DNA of 57,221 bases from Diaporthe sp. PMI_573 (taxonomy: Eukaryota > Ascomycota > Sordariomycetes > Diaporthales > Diaporthaceae): NCBI GenBank assembly GCA_021399435.1, contig JAJTUP010000167.1, positions 1-57,221 of the forward strand, read 5' to 3'. The notes under the pieces are model-generated. The model saw only the letters and a list, made by a program, of their open reading frames with translations. It had not been told where the DNA came from and did not search any database. Made by a program: the position numbers and the translations under genes. Below are positions 42,714-53,214 of this stretch, in pieces (the stretch's first letter is position 1; every line of letters starts with the position of its first letter).

Positions 42714-43927
42714 TGTAGGCTCTTGATAATAGTGATGCTAGTAAATATTTCTATAAAGTATAATATGACTAGGACTAAAAGATACTTAAGATAAGTTCTA
42801 AGATTTGACTTAAAAAGGTTTATAATTAAAAAGAGGAGGAATGCTAGGGCTGGGTATATCTAAATAAGGAGGGGTGCAAGTATGTATTATTCTATTTAAT
42901 TAAAGATTGCCCGGTGAGAAACTACTCTAAGTAGAGCGGTGAGTGTGCCTAACACGGCAAGTTTTGTTGTTATAATCATTGTTTGGGGGAATGAAATTTC
43001 GACAAGTCTTCTTTTGTAAGAATGAGTGAATGAACCAAGAAGGGGACGAATGTCTCCCGGAGGACTGCTTTAGCAGGACTTATAGAGATGTAACCTGGAG
43101 AAGAGAGTCTAGGTGGAGGCGCGTGTATAGAGTATGGCTACCTCTTGAGACTAATGTGTTGGTTGATTGCTAAATTTGGAAATATGGGGGCCAATGGTAG
43201 GTCTAGAATCTGTTGTTGGTATGTGTGTGGTGGATTGAGGGGTCTTTATAGGTCTCTTGCCTGCGGCGTAGTATTGCAACGCTTGGGGCGTTTGGGGAGA
43301 TTTAATGTCGACTGGCAATAGCTGCTACTGTAATGGCTGTAGACAGACTGTGAAAATATACTTTCGGCAATAGAGTTCTGTTTTTGGTATTTGTTAAGAA
43401 ATATATATATCCTTTATTAGTGACAATAACTTGTATTACCTAATAAAGGGGACTTTTGTATGTAAATAGTATGGAAAGGTCCTGTAGGTTAGGTAGTCTA
43501 AATTAACTTTATTTATACTTAAATTTTTAAAGAGACTAAGTAGGCAATGTAGATAGCTTATGATGGCAAATTACATTTTATTAAATATGGACTTGAAGTC
43601 TGTTAAGTTGATTGTCGACAGGAAGGTATGGAATGATATAGATTGGAATTTGCAGCCAATAAGTAAACCAACAGACTTTACACGCCCCTACTTAACTAAA
43701 TCTGCTAAATTCTGCCGGGCATTGCCTACACTGCCTACAGACCTTAATAACCTGAAAGCTGACATCTACAGCCTCTACTCTAATTCTTGTCAGTAAAGTG
43801 ATTTTTCTTGCCGCGGAAGTAAAGGACACATGTATAAGAAGCCGAAATCAACTTGATATAAGCTTGCCGATATATATATGTTGTTAACATTAAAGCCTAT
43901 AGTACATCTACTGCGCCATGACCGCAT
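42714..43927. other. AT-rich to mixed region, no supported gene
   Basis: A short plus frame at 43560-43796 (MMANYILLNMDLKSVKLIVD...) has no motif. The stretch 42900-43300 is G-rich on the plus strand without frames. No terminal repeats were recognised. Confidence 0.3.
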
Positions 43928-44370
43928 CTATCTATGCCCTATTGCAAAATAATGGCTACGAATTCCGACTCCTGTCTCTTCTGTACTGAGTGGTAGGCGT
44001 GAGGGGATGAGACTAAGAAGGGCGTGGCAGTCCTTGACGTTCTGGATGTGCGTCTCTGTAGCGGCCTTGCCTGGCGGTAGAGACCCCTTGTCGACAGTAC
44101 AGTCAAGTATTTCCCCTTCTGCTTCCTTGGTTGTCAGGTACTGCTCTAGGCTGTACCGGTCCCCTAGAAGGGTTCCAAAATACTCCATAACGTTAGTGTC
44201 TCTCCTAATAACAACCGGCTGCGTAAAAAAACCACGGCTATAGAGCTCTTTAATACTGTATAAAATAGAGAGTCGCAGAGCCTATTTTAGGACCCAGTTG
44301 GTGTCTCCATGCTCGTCTTCAATCTCACTCTGTCCATAGACAAAACATTTGATAATGGCAATACGCAGTT
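43928..44370 (-). pseudogene. Unknown gene, C-terminal part, single TAG
   Basis: One minus frame runs from about 44370 to the stop at 43928. It reads IIKCFVYGQSEIEDEHGDTN then WVLK, a TAG near 44283, ALRLSILYSIKELYSRGFFT and QPVVIRRDTN, then an open part starting at Met 44188 (MEYFGTLLGDRYSLEQYLTT, ILDCTVDKGSLPPGKAATET, LLSLIPSRLPL). The text is coherent and GC-balanced after 44250. The single TAG would be CAG before a C-to-T change. The upstream frame (44400-44370) is broken. The family is not recognised. It lies directly downstream of the J-domain pseudogene on the same strand, about 260 bp away. Confidence 0.45.
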
Positions 44371-44629
44371 TTAAGCTAACTAAAAACTAACATGTCCTGG
44401 CTGCTGTGCCCCAGCAAACAAACACATACATCCTCCAATGTCACCCTCAGCCCCTATTCACAAAAATACCTTCAGTCTGTTTTTGTTACCCAACTACAAC
44501 GCAGAATTGTGAAGCCTCTTCGAAGGCTCACCACGCCCAAGCTAACAGGAGTCGTTGTAACCAAAACCCGGGCTTGGAATCCTTACACGCGGTCCTGGTT
44601 GCGGAGGGGTTCTTTGATTCAACCTCGGC

Positions 44630-45828
44630 CGTATTGTAGCTTAACACCTTGGGCATGCTTTCATCTCACAGCCCGGGCACTACAGTAGATAGGTCTAACT
44701 CCCCTGGCACTTTAGGCATGCTGTACGACCTTACACTTTTGTCTACCAGCCGTCGTGGCGACAGGTTGATGTGCAAGTCTGGCGACTGCTTTGCTCGGTG
44801 AAATCGAAATGTCTGGCTTGTTCCTGGTGTCTTCTTGCCTCTTTGATGATCCTCTGCCGCTCTCTTTCCTCATATCGTCTCTATTCTGCTGCTTGCGCCT
44901 CTGCCTGTTGTTTTCTCAACGCCTCTGCCGCTTCTTGGTCCCTATTCTCCTACTGCTCCTACTGTTGTCTCAATTCCTTTACCCTTCTTTCCCTCTCTGC
45001 CTTCTCCCTCTCTTACCTTTGCCGGTTCTCTCTAAGCCATGTCCTAGTCTAAATGACTTGTATCTTCCCATCATCGCTCAGGTCCGCAGCATCGACCTCC
45101 TCTTTCGCAATTCTTAGTAGGGTTTCCTATGTCTTCAAGTCTGCCGCTTTTATATACAGTTGCCGCTCCTTTATATCTTTCTTGATTCTTCTCTCCTGCC
45201 TCTATCTATCCTTGCGTGCTTTCTCCTCTTCACTATCTTCTGCCTTCTTGTATATGGGCGACAACAACCACATTGCCCAGCTATTCTTCTGTGCCTTAGC
45301 AGCTGCCTCAGCAGCCAGAATACTGTCTAGGTTCTTGATTTCCTGCTCTAGCCGCCGAATGGCCCTCTGCAGCTCAAAGATTAACGCATCGAGGACAGTC
45401 TTCTTGGTCCGCCATCGTGCAGCACGTTCTTGCTTCAACTTTCAAAGCACGGCAATTTGTGTCGCTTCGCTTAGTGCTTCTAATTGCGAAGCTAAAGCAG
45501 CAGGCGAATGTAGTGTTTGGCTGTTTTGAGAAGAGGTATGTCTTCTTATTATGGAGGCATAGATGAGATTGTATGCTTGGCGTGTATTTTTGTCTTTCAA
45601 TGTCTTGTAGGCTTGTCCAAGCTCAAATAAATCAGTACAGACATTGCATCATAATGTCTGAGTTTAACATACCAGTTGGAAAGCTTTGGTAGCATTGTGC
45701 TTAGTATTCCAGTCTGGATGGAGCTTTAGTGCCAGCCGTTTATAAGATTTAGTGATCAGCTCGGGCCCGGTAGTTTGCTCCACTTTGAGGATTGCGTAAT
45801 AATCTTCTGTAATTGGCGACGGAGCCAT
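44630..45828 (-). pseudogene. DnaJ (J-domain) protein of a fungal multicopy family, inactivated
   Basis: The likely start is the Met at 45828 (MAPSPITEDYYAILKVEQTT); an upstream in-frame ATG at 45873 exists. Exon 1 ends at 45673 and a 51-bp intron (45622-45672, GTATGT...TTTGAG) joins FQL to LGQAYKTLKD. The J domain keeps its HPD motif (LALKLHPDWNTKHNA), but the following Arg is Trp (CGG to TGG). A long charged coiled coil follows: RRLEQEIKNLDSILAAEAAA, KNSWAMWLLSPIYKKAEDSE, then an Arg/Glu/Gln-rich stretch. A C-terminal zinc-ribbon-like end has HDGW...GRTACLKC and CPGCEMKACPRC near 44740-44655. TGA, TAG and TAA codons break exon 2 (for example around 45440, 45199 and 45120) without shifting the frame down to about 45000. 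The domain order matches a J-domain family expanded in some filamentous ascomycetes. Confidence 0.75.
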
Positions 45829-46151
45829 ATCTTGGGAGTCGTTTCTCAGGACATCAGTCGTCATCAGGGACACGAGTCATGGTTTGAAGTTTGAGGGTAA
45901 ACAGGGGCATGACGGTGACCTGTCAGCGATTACGTGGCTGCCACTAATGAGGACCATTCGTTAGATACGCAATCAGCAGGCGCGCTGTCTTGGCAATCCG
46001 GTGCTTATCTAGCCTATATACCTTATCTAGCTTATCTGGGTTATCGTGCAGCCATATGACCGACTAATACATAGCTTGCTGAGTTAATTACTGCAAAAAT
46101 AGGCGGCTGCTGGTTTCCGACGAAAGATAGGGAGAAGTGCAGGAACGTAAT

Positions 46152-46159
46152 AATATATA
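46152..46159. repeat. Left 8-bp target-site duplication of the hAT miniature element
   Basis: AATATATA directly precedes the CAGAGTTGTGA terminus and is repeated exactly at 46980-46987, directly after the other terminus. An 8-bp duplication is the hallmark of hAT transposition. Confidence 0.85.
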
Positions 46160-46979
46160 CAGAGTTGTGACAAAAAAAATACATCTTGTATTTGTATTTG
46201 TATTATAATACATAATACATGTATTATTGTATTATGTATTAGAGGGGGCTTGTATTTTTTGTATTATGTATTTTTTTGTATTTGTATTATTGTATTTTTT
46301 GTATTATAATACAAAAAAATACAATAATACAAATAGTTAAATACTAATTAAATGTTAAATATAAAAAATATATAATATCTTTCTACTAGCTTAATATTTA
46401 TATATTATATTTAAAGTTAAATAAGACCGTTATATAATTAAATATTAAATATTATTAATTTATACTATAAGTTTTAATTAAAGCTTTAACTAATTTAAAC
46501 TATTTTGTTTCTTTTAAGTCTTTAAACTATTCTTTCTTTATTTTTAAATCTTTTAACGTCTATTTCTTTATTTTTAATACTTAAATATATAAATAATAAC
46601 AAAATATTTTAATTAAAGTCACTAGTCTTCTTATATAGTATAGTATAGTTAAGGTGAGCTAAATTATACTAATGCTATTATAAATTATTTTTGTTATAGA
46701 GTTTAAAGTATATAGTTTGTTTTTAAAGCTATATAAAAGATTTTAACTAATTAAAGTATTTATATATAGTAGATTAATAACTTGTATTATTGTATTATGT
46801 ATTATATAATACAAAATAATACATAATACATTGTATTATTGTATTATGTATTAGAAGGAGCTTGTATTTTTTGTATTATGTATTAGAATGTATTTATATT
46901 TTTGTATTTTTGTATTATTTGTATTATGTATTATTGTATTTTTTTGTATTTTGTATTTTTTTGTATTATCACAACTCTG
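46160..46979. mobile_element. Non-autonomous hAT-type miniature element packed with GTATTA repeats
   Basis: The element is 820 bp with ends CAGAGTTGTGA in inverted orientation (11 bp perfect, then similar AT-rich text) and a perfect 8-bp target duplication, AATATATA. It has no coding frame. Both subterminal regions (46185-46335 and 46785-46970) are arrays of TGTATTA, GTATTATG and TTTTTGTATT units in both orientations; for example TGTATTATTGTATTATGTA occurs on each side. The middle (46340-46780) is plain AT-rich DNA. The terminal sequence is shared with the element at 25652-26066. Mobilisation would need an unlinked hAT transposase. The duplication is uncorrupted although the surroundings are mutated. 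Confidence 0.85.
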
Positions 46980-47243
46980 AATATATATAGTACCTTCTGA
47001 GGACACGCGAAAAGCGTGAAGTGTTGACTAACAGTCGAGTGTCTACCCATTCCCTGCAGTGGCCATTTTGGTTAAGGGTGGGGGGGGGGCCATGTGGCTT
47101 TTGCTTGATAACCCTAGCACCCGTTTCTATGGCAACTATCTTGCAAGCGACTGCGCTACCCAAGAAAACAACTATATCGACTATACTATGCCTAGCCTAA
47201 CAAGACTTCTCTTCCCGGATTTTGTAGATTTACAATATAGTCT

Positions 47244-47613
47244 ATGGACGATGAGATTGCAAGACTGCGTTAGGCTCTTGCAGAAGCTAAAAGCCGGGCT
47301 TTTAATAAACAATGCCGACGCGAAGAGGCTGAAGAGATTGCGAGAGCGTTACAGCTAGACTCTCAAGCATTATCTCGAGGCTTGTTATTTACTCAGTCTT
47401 ACCATTAATGTAGTTGTCGACTGTTCTTTGACCACACAAGGCGATATAACTAATCCCGCTAGCCGAGTCTATCCCCGATGCATTATCCCATGGCATAACT
47501 TCCTGGCACAGCAAGAGGAAATATGGAATAAACTTTCTGAGCCATCCTTCCCGCCAAAGTCGGCTCCAGCAGCACTAAAGTCGCGAAGAAGCGTCAGAGC
47601 GCTCCCTCTGTGA
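47244..47613 (+). pseudogene. Fungal coiled-coil / 'TTQGD' family protein, N-terminal remnant
   Basis: The frame from the ATG at 47244 reads MDDEIARLR, a TAG, ALAEAKSRAFNKQCRREEAE and EIARALQLDSQA, an Arg/Glu/Ala coiled coil. A second frame then reads LKHYLEACYLLSLTINVV, SLTTQGDITNPASRVYP, and CIIPWHNFLAQQEEIWNKLS. The combination of an EEAE coiled coil, YLEAC, SLTTQGD.T.P..R.YPR.I.PW and QEEIW..LS belongs to a large uncharacterised ascomycete family that I recall from sequence texture. Its members often have long C-terminal parts, absent here: the frame ends at 47613. One frame change near 47355 and at least two TAG codons inactivate it. Function unknown. Confidence 0.5.
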
Positions 47614-47788
47614 AATACTTTGTGGCACCCTCCAGCCTCATACTAAGCCATCGCGAAAGCTGGAAACATATTGATTGTTTAGGGCTCATGTAGATTGCAG
47701 TCGAATATGCCATGCTTTGGTGGATGCAACCCACTGCCTTCAATATATGTTCAGCTTTATTTGTCTCTAAACGCAGTCGCACTCTAAA

Positions 47789-48112
47789 ATGCAACGCTAT
47801 ATCTACGGCAGTTGGAGCCCTGAGCACTGCCGAAAAGCCATGCTCATCATATTTGTTGTCTCAGTCCTGCAACTCGCTATCACAGCGCCGTTATAGTACG
47901 CCATGTGCCAGTACCGTTGGGCCGAACTTCTGTACCAGGCGGGACACGACGACCACTCCTACCACGTCGAGGTGTCCTACAGAATGGAAAAGGCCGCCAT
48001 AATCTTCTGGTCTGTCATTGGCTTTATCTGCTTAGTTGTGGTCCTATATGGTGTCGTTTGGGCGGTCTTGTATAGACGGAGTATGAGAAGCTGGTGGAAA
48101 GAGAAAGACTAA
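47789..48112 (+). pseudogene. Small two-helix membrane protein, single in-frame TAG
   Basis: A 107-codon frame from the ATG at 47789 (MQRYIYGSWSPEHCRKAM) has one TAG at 47894-47896 (codon 36). The first hydrophobic segment (LIIFVVSVLQLAITAPL) lies before the TAG. The second (AAIIFWSVIGFICLVVVLYG then VVWAVLY) lies near the C-terminus, followed by a basic RRSMRSWWKEKD tail. The piece after the TAG is open from Met 47903. CAG to TAG would explain the stop. Topology predicts two membrane spans with a short polar loop (HDDHSYHVEVSYRMEK). The family is not recognised. Confidence 0.45.
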
Positions 48113-48600
48113 AGAGAGGAGCACTTGATCCGATTGCAGACAAATCTACATATAGAAAGGGGTAATGATTAAAAAGTAGGCAGGCGTCTCACGAGTCCCC
48201 CCCTTGCTTGAAACCTAATGTTTGTAAAGGAGGATTATTCTTGCTGGTAATGGGCTATCGATATATAAAGAGGCTAATATGGCGGATGAGAGTGGCAAGG
48301 AGAGGGGATTTCTCTCTCGCTCTATATGTAATTTAAAACTCCCTACTGGGCGAGTGTGGAAAAAAGGATGTAAAGGGAGCGGAGGGAGGTATATGCCTGT
48401 GGGTATAAAAATGAGATGTTTTGAAACCAAAGCTGCGGTAGAGGTGCAACTTAAAATTCGCATGGAGACGGAATGGGCCTTATAGACTGTTAGGACAGTA
48501 AGTCTAGATATAATTACATTTTACCTTTTTACAGAAGTTAGGTATAACTGGCTATCCGATAATTATAAACGATAAGGGGTATGTTTGCCAACCACTATAG
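48113..48600. other. Intergenic, nothing recognised
   Basis: Moderate GC with purine-rich patches (48290-48400). No coding frame with recognisable motifs on either strand. Confidence 0.35.
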
Positions 48601-48855
48601 ATGTATGATAAGGCCTTGCCGGAACTGGACAAGCTTAATACTAAGCTTACAATACTGCTTGGCGGATTACTTACACGCAAGTTATATGGTATTTTGGGGG
48701 TTGCAGCAGATCTAGCCCCCCTGGTACGCTCAAGCTATTTTATGGTATTAATACTCCCCTTGGCTAAAGATATAGTATACATTATTTTATGGCTTTGGAT
48801 CGAGGAATCTTTTAGAAGAAGCCTACCAGAAGATATCCTTATTATAGAGATTTAA
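48601..48855 (+). pseudogene. Unrecognised short frame, possibly a repeat-derived gene piece
   Basis: An 84-codon frame reads YDKALPELDKLNTKLTILLG, LLTRKLYGILGVAADLAPLV and KDIVYIILWLWIEESFRRSL. It is coherent protein-like text with hydrophobic stretches, in AT-rich DNA. It lies 88 bp before the next decayed frame on the same strand, and the two might be parts of one gene. The family is not recognised. Confidence 0.3.
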
Positions 48856-48943
48856 TGAGGAAGAGTAGCTTAGAAGGCTTTCCTTCTAAGTATTATAGGT
48901 TACCTTCAACCTTCTCAAAAAGACCTACAGTTAAGCGTTAAAG

Positions 48944-49684
48944 ATGGTAGAGAAAAAGGTCTCACAGCTATACAAAGCCTCTACTTATACCTACCCTACC
49001 TACACTCAGTATGGCTTTATTTACATAAGCCGACTAGCCAATAAGCTAGAGGCAGGCCAACCCCTCAAAAAGGCTAACATTCACAAGATATACTGGTTAG
49101 ATTATAACCTCTTAATTTAAAACCCACTCCTCTTAATCCTCTCGCCAAAGAAGGTTACAGCAACAAAGGAACAGCCTTATAAGATGGCGACGTTTGCAAC
49201 AGGTAAAGATAGCCTCTTTGCAGCGCATACCTATGCCATAATAGGCAAGTTGACATTCTCTACAACTATGAGTTTAGGCAGCAAGGTTGGTGATAAGACA
49301 AAGACAACAACAGCGTTAATACAGAGGGTAAATTTAGTATAGGAGCACAATAATACAACTCTTCGGTCGTTAGAAAAAGAGGACCGACGGCCAGTAAGAG
49401 CGAAGCAACGGTTTAGGCCGGCGTCGTTAGCGCCGGCAGCGCTTATAGGTTTACCCTTAAGCTTAAGGCAACCAGCTAAGAGGCAGCAGACAGGGGGCCG
49501 GCAGACTATTAACCGCCTACCCTACATAGACCTAACGGCTGACAACATTAACAATAGCGACGACGGCAACAGTATCAACACCAAGGAAACGCAGAGTTTA
49601 ATCTACTGTGGGGGTACTGGCGAGGAAGCCGATTACCCAAGCAACTTTTCGAGCAACGGGTCGAGCGATTTATATAGACTTTAA
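48944..49684 (+). pseudogene. Unknown 246-codon gene with only two in-frame stops
   Basis: From the ATG at 48944 (MVEKKVSQLYKASTYTYPTY) one frame runs to a TAA at 49682-49684, broken only by a TAA near 49118 and a TAG near 49338. The N-terminal third is Tyr/Lys-rich (GFIYISRLANKLEAGQPLKK). The middle contains SLFAAHTYAIIGKLTFSTTM. The C-terminal half is basic and then acidic, with low complexity (RRPVRAKQRFRPASLAPAAL, then INRLPYIDLTADNINNSDDG and SSDLYRL). IDLTADN followed by D/N/S residues resembles a SUMO-interaction-like acidic tail, but no domain is certain. The two stops are each one C-to-T change from Gln codons. Family not recognised. Confidence 0.45.
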
Positions 49685-50870
49685 CTTCGTCGCTAAACGT
49701 ACTTAATTAGCCCTAATTACGCTTATATGCATCATCTTGGTGTCAACCCATAGAGGCTTGCCCACACAGCTGGCCAGGGAAGGCTATTATATTGCCGTAG
49801 TCTACCTATGTTGCGGCTTAGCATTGCTGTATAAAAATTGTGATCTATAAACGTCTTGGCCCTGCTCGTTATTATAGTTGGCTTTATGTAATAAGGAAAG
49901 GCAGCAAGATTGTATTTGGAAGCCTGTTTCTAGCATTAAAACCCCAGTTTGGACCAGGCTGGCAAATCTATCTACACCTATCTACCAAGGCCTTAGGTAG
50001 ATAGAGGTAGACACTTAGTAATCATCCACTCCACTCGCGCTGCTGAGGTCGGAGTTGCTTTAAAGTGGCATCGGGTATGAATTCCAATAGATAGAGGTAT
50101 AGATTGCCGCCGCCACTAGTTTGCTATAAACATCCCTAAAGGCATAGTCGTAATAAGTACGCTCCGGCTTACGGTATAGGCAAAAGCAAGCGGGTCGATT
50201 AACTAGAGCGCCTGTGCCAGACATAGCGCCGCCTGTACTTACGTCTAGTTAAGCATAGCTATTTAGGTATTAGACTAAATACTAAGATTGACGACTAAAG
50301 AGTCTATTCTATAAAAGCTATCTACTATAGTAGTAATAGCGTTCTTATATATCTGTCTCTTTAGCCTTTTCTAGTATTAAACCGCTAGGACAGCTAAGTA
50401 ATTATTGCGGTCTACTTTATTATTAATAAAATTAACAAGCAATCCTGTAGGTCTATGTCTGTAAGTATGTTAGTAACCCTAACCCTAATATTGTTAGGTT
50501 CTATGGTTTTATTTGTAAGGAAGAGTATTTATTGTTTAATTGCTTAGATAATTACCAAGTAAACAAATTAACTAACTATTTTTAAAACAGCCCCTTATTG
50601 CTATATTATAGTATACCCTTATTACGCTTTTTAGAGAACAGAACGGCCTACTAAAACTTTTCTATTAATCTCAACTATATTTACAACTTACTAAGATTTC
50701 TTTACCAAGAATAGTTATAGAAATATCTTCTATTATTTTAGTCAAAGATACATTACTTAAGAAATAATTATTTACTATAGAAAATTTTGTCTTAAAATAA
50801 GATAGCAATACCTATAAAGCCAGTTATTTTTATTCTCTCTATAGGCAAATAATAGATATAAGATATATAT
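49685..50870. other. AT-rich tract before the GATase-like pseudogene
   Basis: No coding frame was recognised. TAACCCTAACCCTAA at 50474-50488 is a two-unit telomere-like word. Upstream exons of the next gene may be in 50500-50870, ending near an ATAG at 50841-50844. Confidence 0.3.
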
Positions 50871-51467
50871 AACAACCCTAATAGCTTTGGCGCTAGTCTT
50901 AAAAATCTTCTAAAGTATACTAACCTCTAGCATACCTATATAGCCAAAGATGCTCTTAGTTATTTTAATAAAAATGCCTTATCTTTGCCTAATGGGATCT
51001 TTATTACAAACCCGGGTATAGCATAGCCTGCCAGCAAGGAGCTTCTAACTTATATAGTAGAATATGCCCGGGCCGGCAGTATTGTCGTTATAAGCTACTG
51101 CTTCTCAAGCAATATACATATAGATAAGATAACAGACTTTTAAAAGAAGGTATAGGATCTACTATAGGAGCCGGCATCCTATTACTATATAGACCTTATA
51201 CTTAATAAGTCTGCTTTAACGCTAAAGGGCTAGGTGGCGGTACTACTAAAGGTGTACGGCTAGAAGGCCTTATATTTGAGGAAAGTAAAGTATAAGCATT
51301 CTTAATATCTGCCTATAGAGGATTTAGTTACATAGTTAGCAGTATTTAGCCCTAAATGTATTAATTAGAACGAGACCGCCGTAGCCTTTGCGCCTATTAG
51401 TTAGGGTTATATAGGCTATACGGGAGACATAAATATAGAGGTAGAGATATACTTGGTTGTGATATAA
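50871..51467 (+). pseudogene. Decayed class I glutamine-amidotransferase-like protein
   Basis: One plus frame of 198 codons, interrupted by about ten TAA and TAG codons. It reads NNPNSFGASLKNLLKYTNL, LPNGIFITNPGIA, ELLTYIVEYARAGSIVVISY and CFSSNIHIDKITDF, then YYYIDLILNKSALTLKG, KALYLRKVKYKH, LPIEDLVT, NETAVAFAPIS and GYIGYTGDINIE. The arrangement (strand plus TNPGIA, a helix, a G.V..S..FSS block, a long loop, then ETAVAFAP..GY.GYTGD) resembles a fungal family with a GATase1/DJ-1-like fold. That name is an inference from pattern. The start lies upstream of 50871. The stops sit where Gln is expected, so the gene was killed by point mutation and not by rearrangement. Confidence 0.5.
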
Positions 51468-52734
51468 ATGTTTCGGCTCTAAAAGAGAGGACTAAGATGA
51501 TAAGTTAATTGAATAATGGGTATTATGCGGTAGATATAGACTGTATCTGTCCATTTCCAGTCCTTGAGGGCGTGGACATTTTATACGCCTTGGTATATAA
51601 TCCCAACAACGTTGGTGTGGCCTTTTGGGCAGAACTTGCTGATGGGCTTATAAGGGCTGATGCGCTGCTCACTTGAGCTGGCATGGAGGCAGCATGTGTA
51701 ATAACAATATATATAGGCGTGAGGAGAAGAAATAATTACCTAATTTAATTCCAAACATAGTATTTTTAGGGATCTTATAATCTTAAAGTTTTTATGTGTA
51801 CTTTAAATTAATCTTAAACAGCTTAGGCCTAAAATGTGCTTCTAATCTGGCTGAAATTTTAAGACATGCTGTATTTTTTACCCGCAGTTTGGGCCATCTG
51901 AGAATTTGTTGCGCCAGATTGATCCTGACGTAGAAAACAGCCGACATTAAGGAATGTGCTTAAAAGGCATTTTAATACGTCTTCTAGTGTTATATATTCT
52001 ATTATCATTAAACTAATGTCTCGGGAAATGCTGTAGGATTTAATTTTACATATAGTTATTGGGTTTCCGTGATGATGTTGACGGGAACTTTCCCTTAGCG
52101 ACAGAGAGAATGGTTCTAGGCTGGCGGGCCTTCCTCTAACCTACGACGGAGGAGGCAGGTTTTAGCCCCGACTATACCCTCCAACTGCTCGACAAATATG
52201 CCTTGTATGAGACTTAGTCTGGCGTATTATAAAGGTTTGAATTCTAGAATATTAGGAGGTTGTAGGCCAGTGCTTATAGCCGCGGGCCAATTAACAGGTC
52301 TTGCGATGTTTTAAAGACAATAAAACGATGATCGTGCGGCCAAAGCCGACCTTTTGTGGCTACCAAAAAGCAGTCTTAAACAATACTATGATATAGTAAT
52401 TCTAAGCAATGTACATAACAGATACATTTGGGTCAATTGCCCAGCCGTAGCGATGCACCATTGCATGAGTGGTTAGGGTAGGGGCGGGAAGATTTGCGGG
52501 TAGAAGTGAGTGGAGGGCGGCTTGTAGAAGGGCATTGTATAAATCCCTAGTTCTTTCTCAGTATGTGTGTACCTCTTTCGACACGTATAGATCTTTCAAC
52601 ATTTTGCCCTTCATTAGTCGTGCTAAAGCCCTCCGTTAGATGTATGGTAATGATTAGCGGACGTCGGCGGAATCAGCCTAACTCATAAGATACCGTGCCA
52701 GAGCACGCTCTTCACACCCACAAGAACTCTCACA
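51468..52734. other. Intergenic; promoter side of the small gene at 52.7 kb
   Basis: AT-rich to about 52100, then balanced. No coding frame was recognised. GTATAAAT at 52537-52544, about 195 bp before the ATG at 52735, is a possible TATA element for that gene. C/T-rich patches follow. Confidence 0.35.
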
Positions 52735-53214
52735 ATGTCCTGGGGGTCATACAGCTCTCCATTGCCGATGAAGATCCCATTGCGGCCTAGTAAATATCAC
52801 ATCTTATACCTTGATGAGTCCTGTGTATTCCCAAGCTGGCCACGGCGAGTTTTACTGAGCGAGAACGGCGATGAACAGCCCCGAGCAACATCCTACATCC
52901 CGGACGAGGACCTGCTCTCCCTCTCAGAGCCAATATTTGCCGATGAGGACGCTGACTCGGTCTCCAGCTACGGATCCGACAACCCATTACAACGCCCTGC
53001 CCCATTGCGCCACCTGGGTGGCGATGAGCTCAAGGAGATGAGGCGCGAGCAGGCCCTCCGCCAGCAGGAGCTCATGCGCGCTGTTATGGCCGAGAAGGAG
53101 GTGAGGCGACATGCCGCGAGGGCCCACAAGGAGCGAAAGACGAGTTTTAAGAAGGCCTCGAGTTCCCGGTCTAGGCTCAAGGCCATGACACCTATTGCCG
53201 AGGCTGTCGAGTGA
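52735..53214 (+). CDS. Hypothetical nuclear-type protein, 159 aa, intact
   Basis: An open GC-rich single-exon frame starting MSWGSYSSPLPMKIPLRPSK, then YHILYLDESCVFPSWPRRVL. A central acidic, Ser-rich part (ATSYIPDEDLLSLSEPIFAD, residues 51-70) is followed by EDADSVSSYGSDNP. Residues 97-133 form a strongly charged helix (DELKEMRREQALRQQELMRA to VRRHAARAHKERK). The end is basic and Ser-rich (KKASSSRSRLKAM). There is no signal peptide or membrane segment. The sequence has the texture of a conserved small protein of Sordariomycetes, but I cannot name a function. No RIP-type nonsense is present, in contrast to the neighbours on both sides. The ATG at 52735 is the first of the frame and the upstream DNA is non-coding. 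Confidence 0.65.
   Translation: MSWGSYSSPLPMKIPLRPSKYHILYLDESCVFPSWPRRVLLSENGDEQPRATSYIPDEDLLSLSEPIFADEDADSVSSYGSDNPLQRPAPLRHLGGDELKEMRREQALRQQELMRAVMAEKEVRRHAARAHKERKTSFKKASSSRSRLKAMTPIAEAVE

Noticed and set aside
43560..43796. 78-codon plus frame as a small gene
   Set aside because: AT-rich, no motif, no neighbours in register; cannot be separated from chance.
44392..45529. Plus-strand frames with long Ser/Leu/Cys-rich translations
   Set aside because: They are the antisense of the charged coiled coil of the J-domain pseudogene, which explains their hydrophobic texture.
50474..50488. TAACCCTAACCCTAA as a telomere or chromosome end
   Set aside because: Only two units, with ordinary sequence on both sides; similar two-unit words near 1224, 25801 and 25914 are also isolated.
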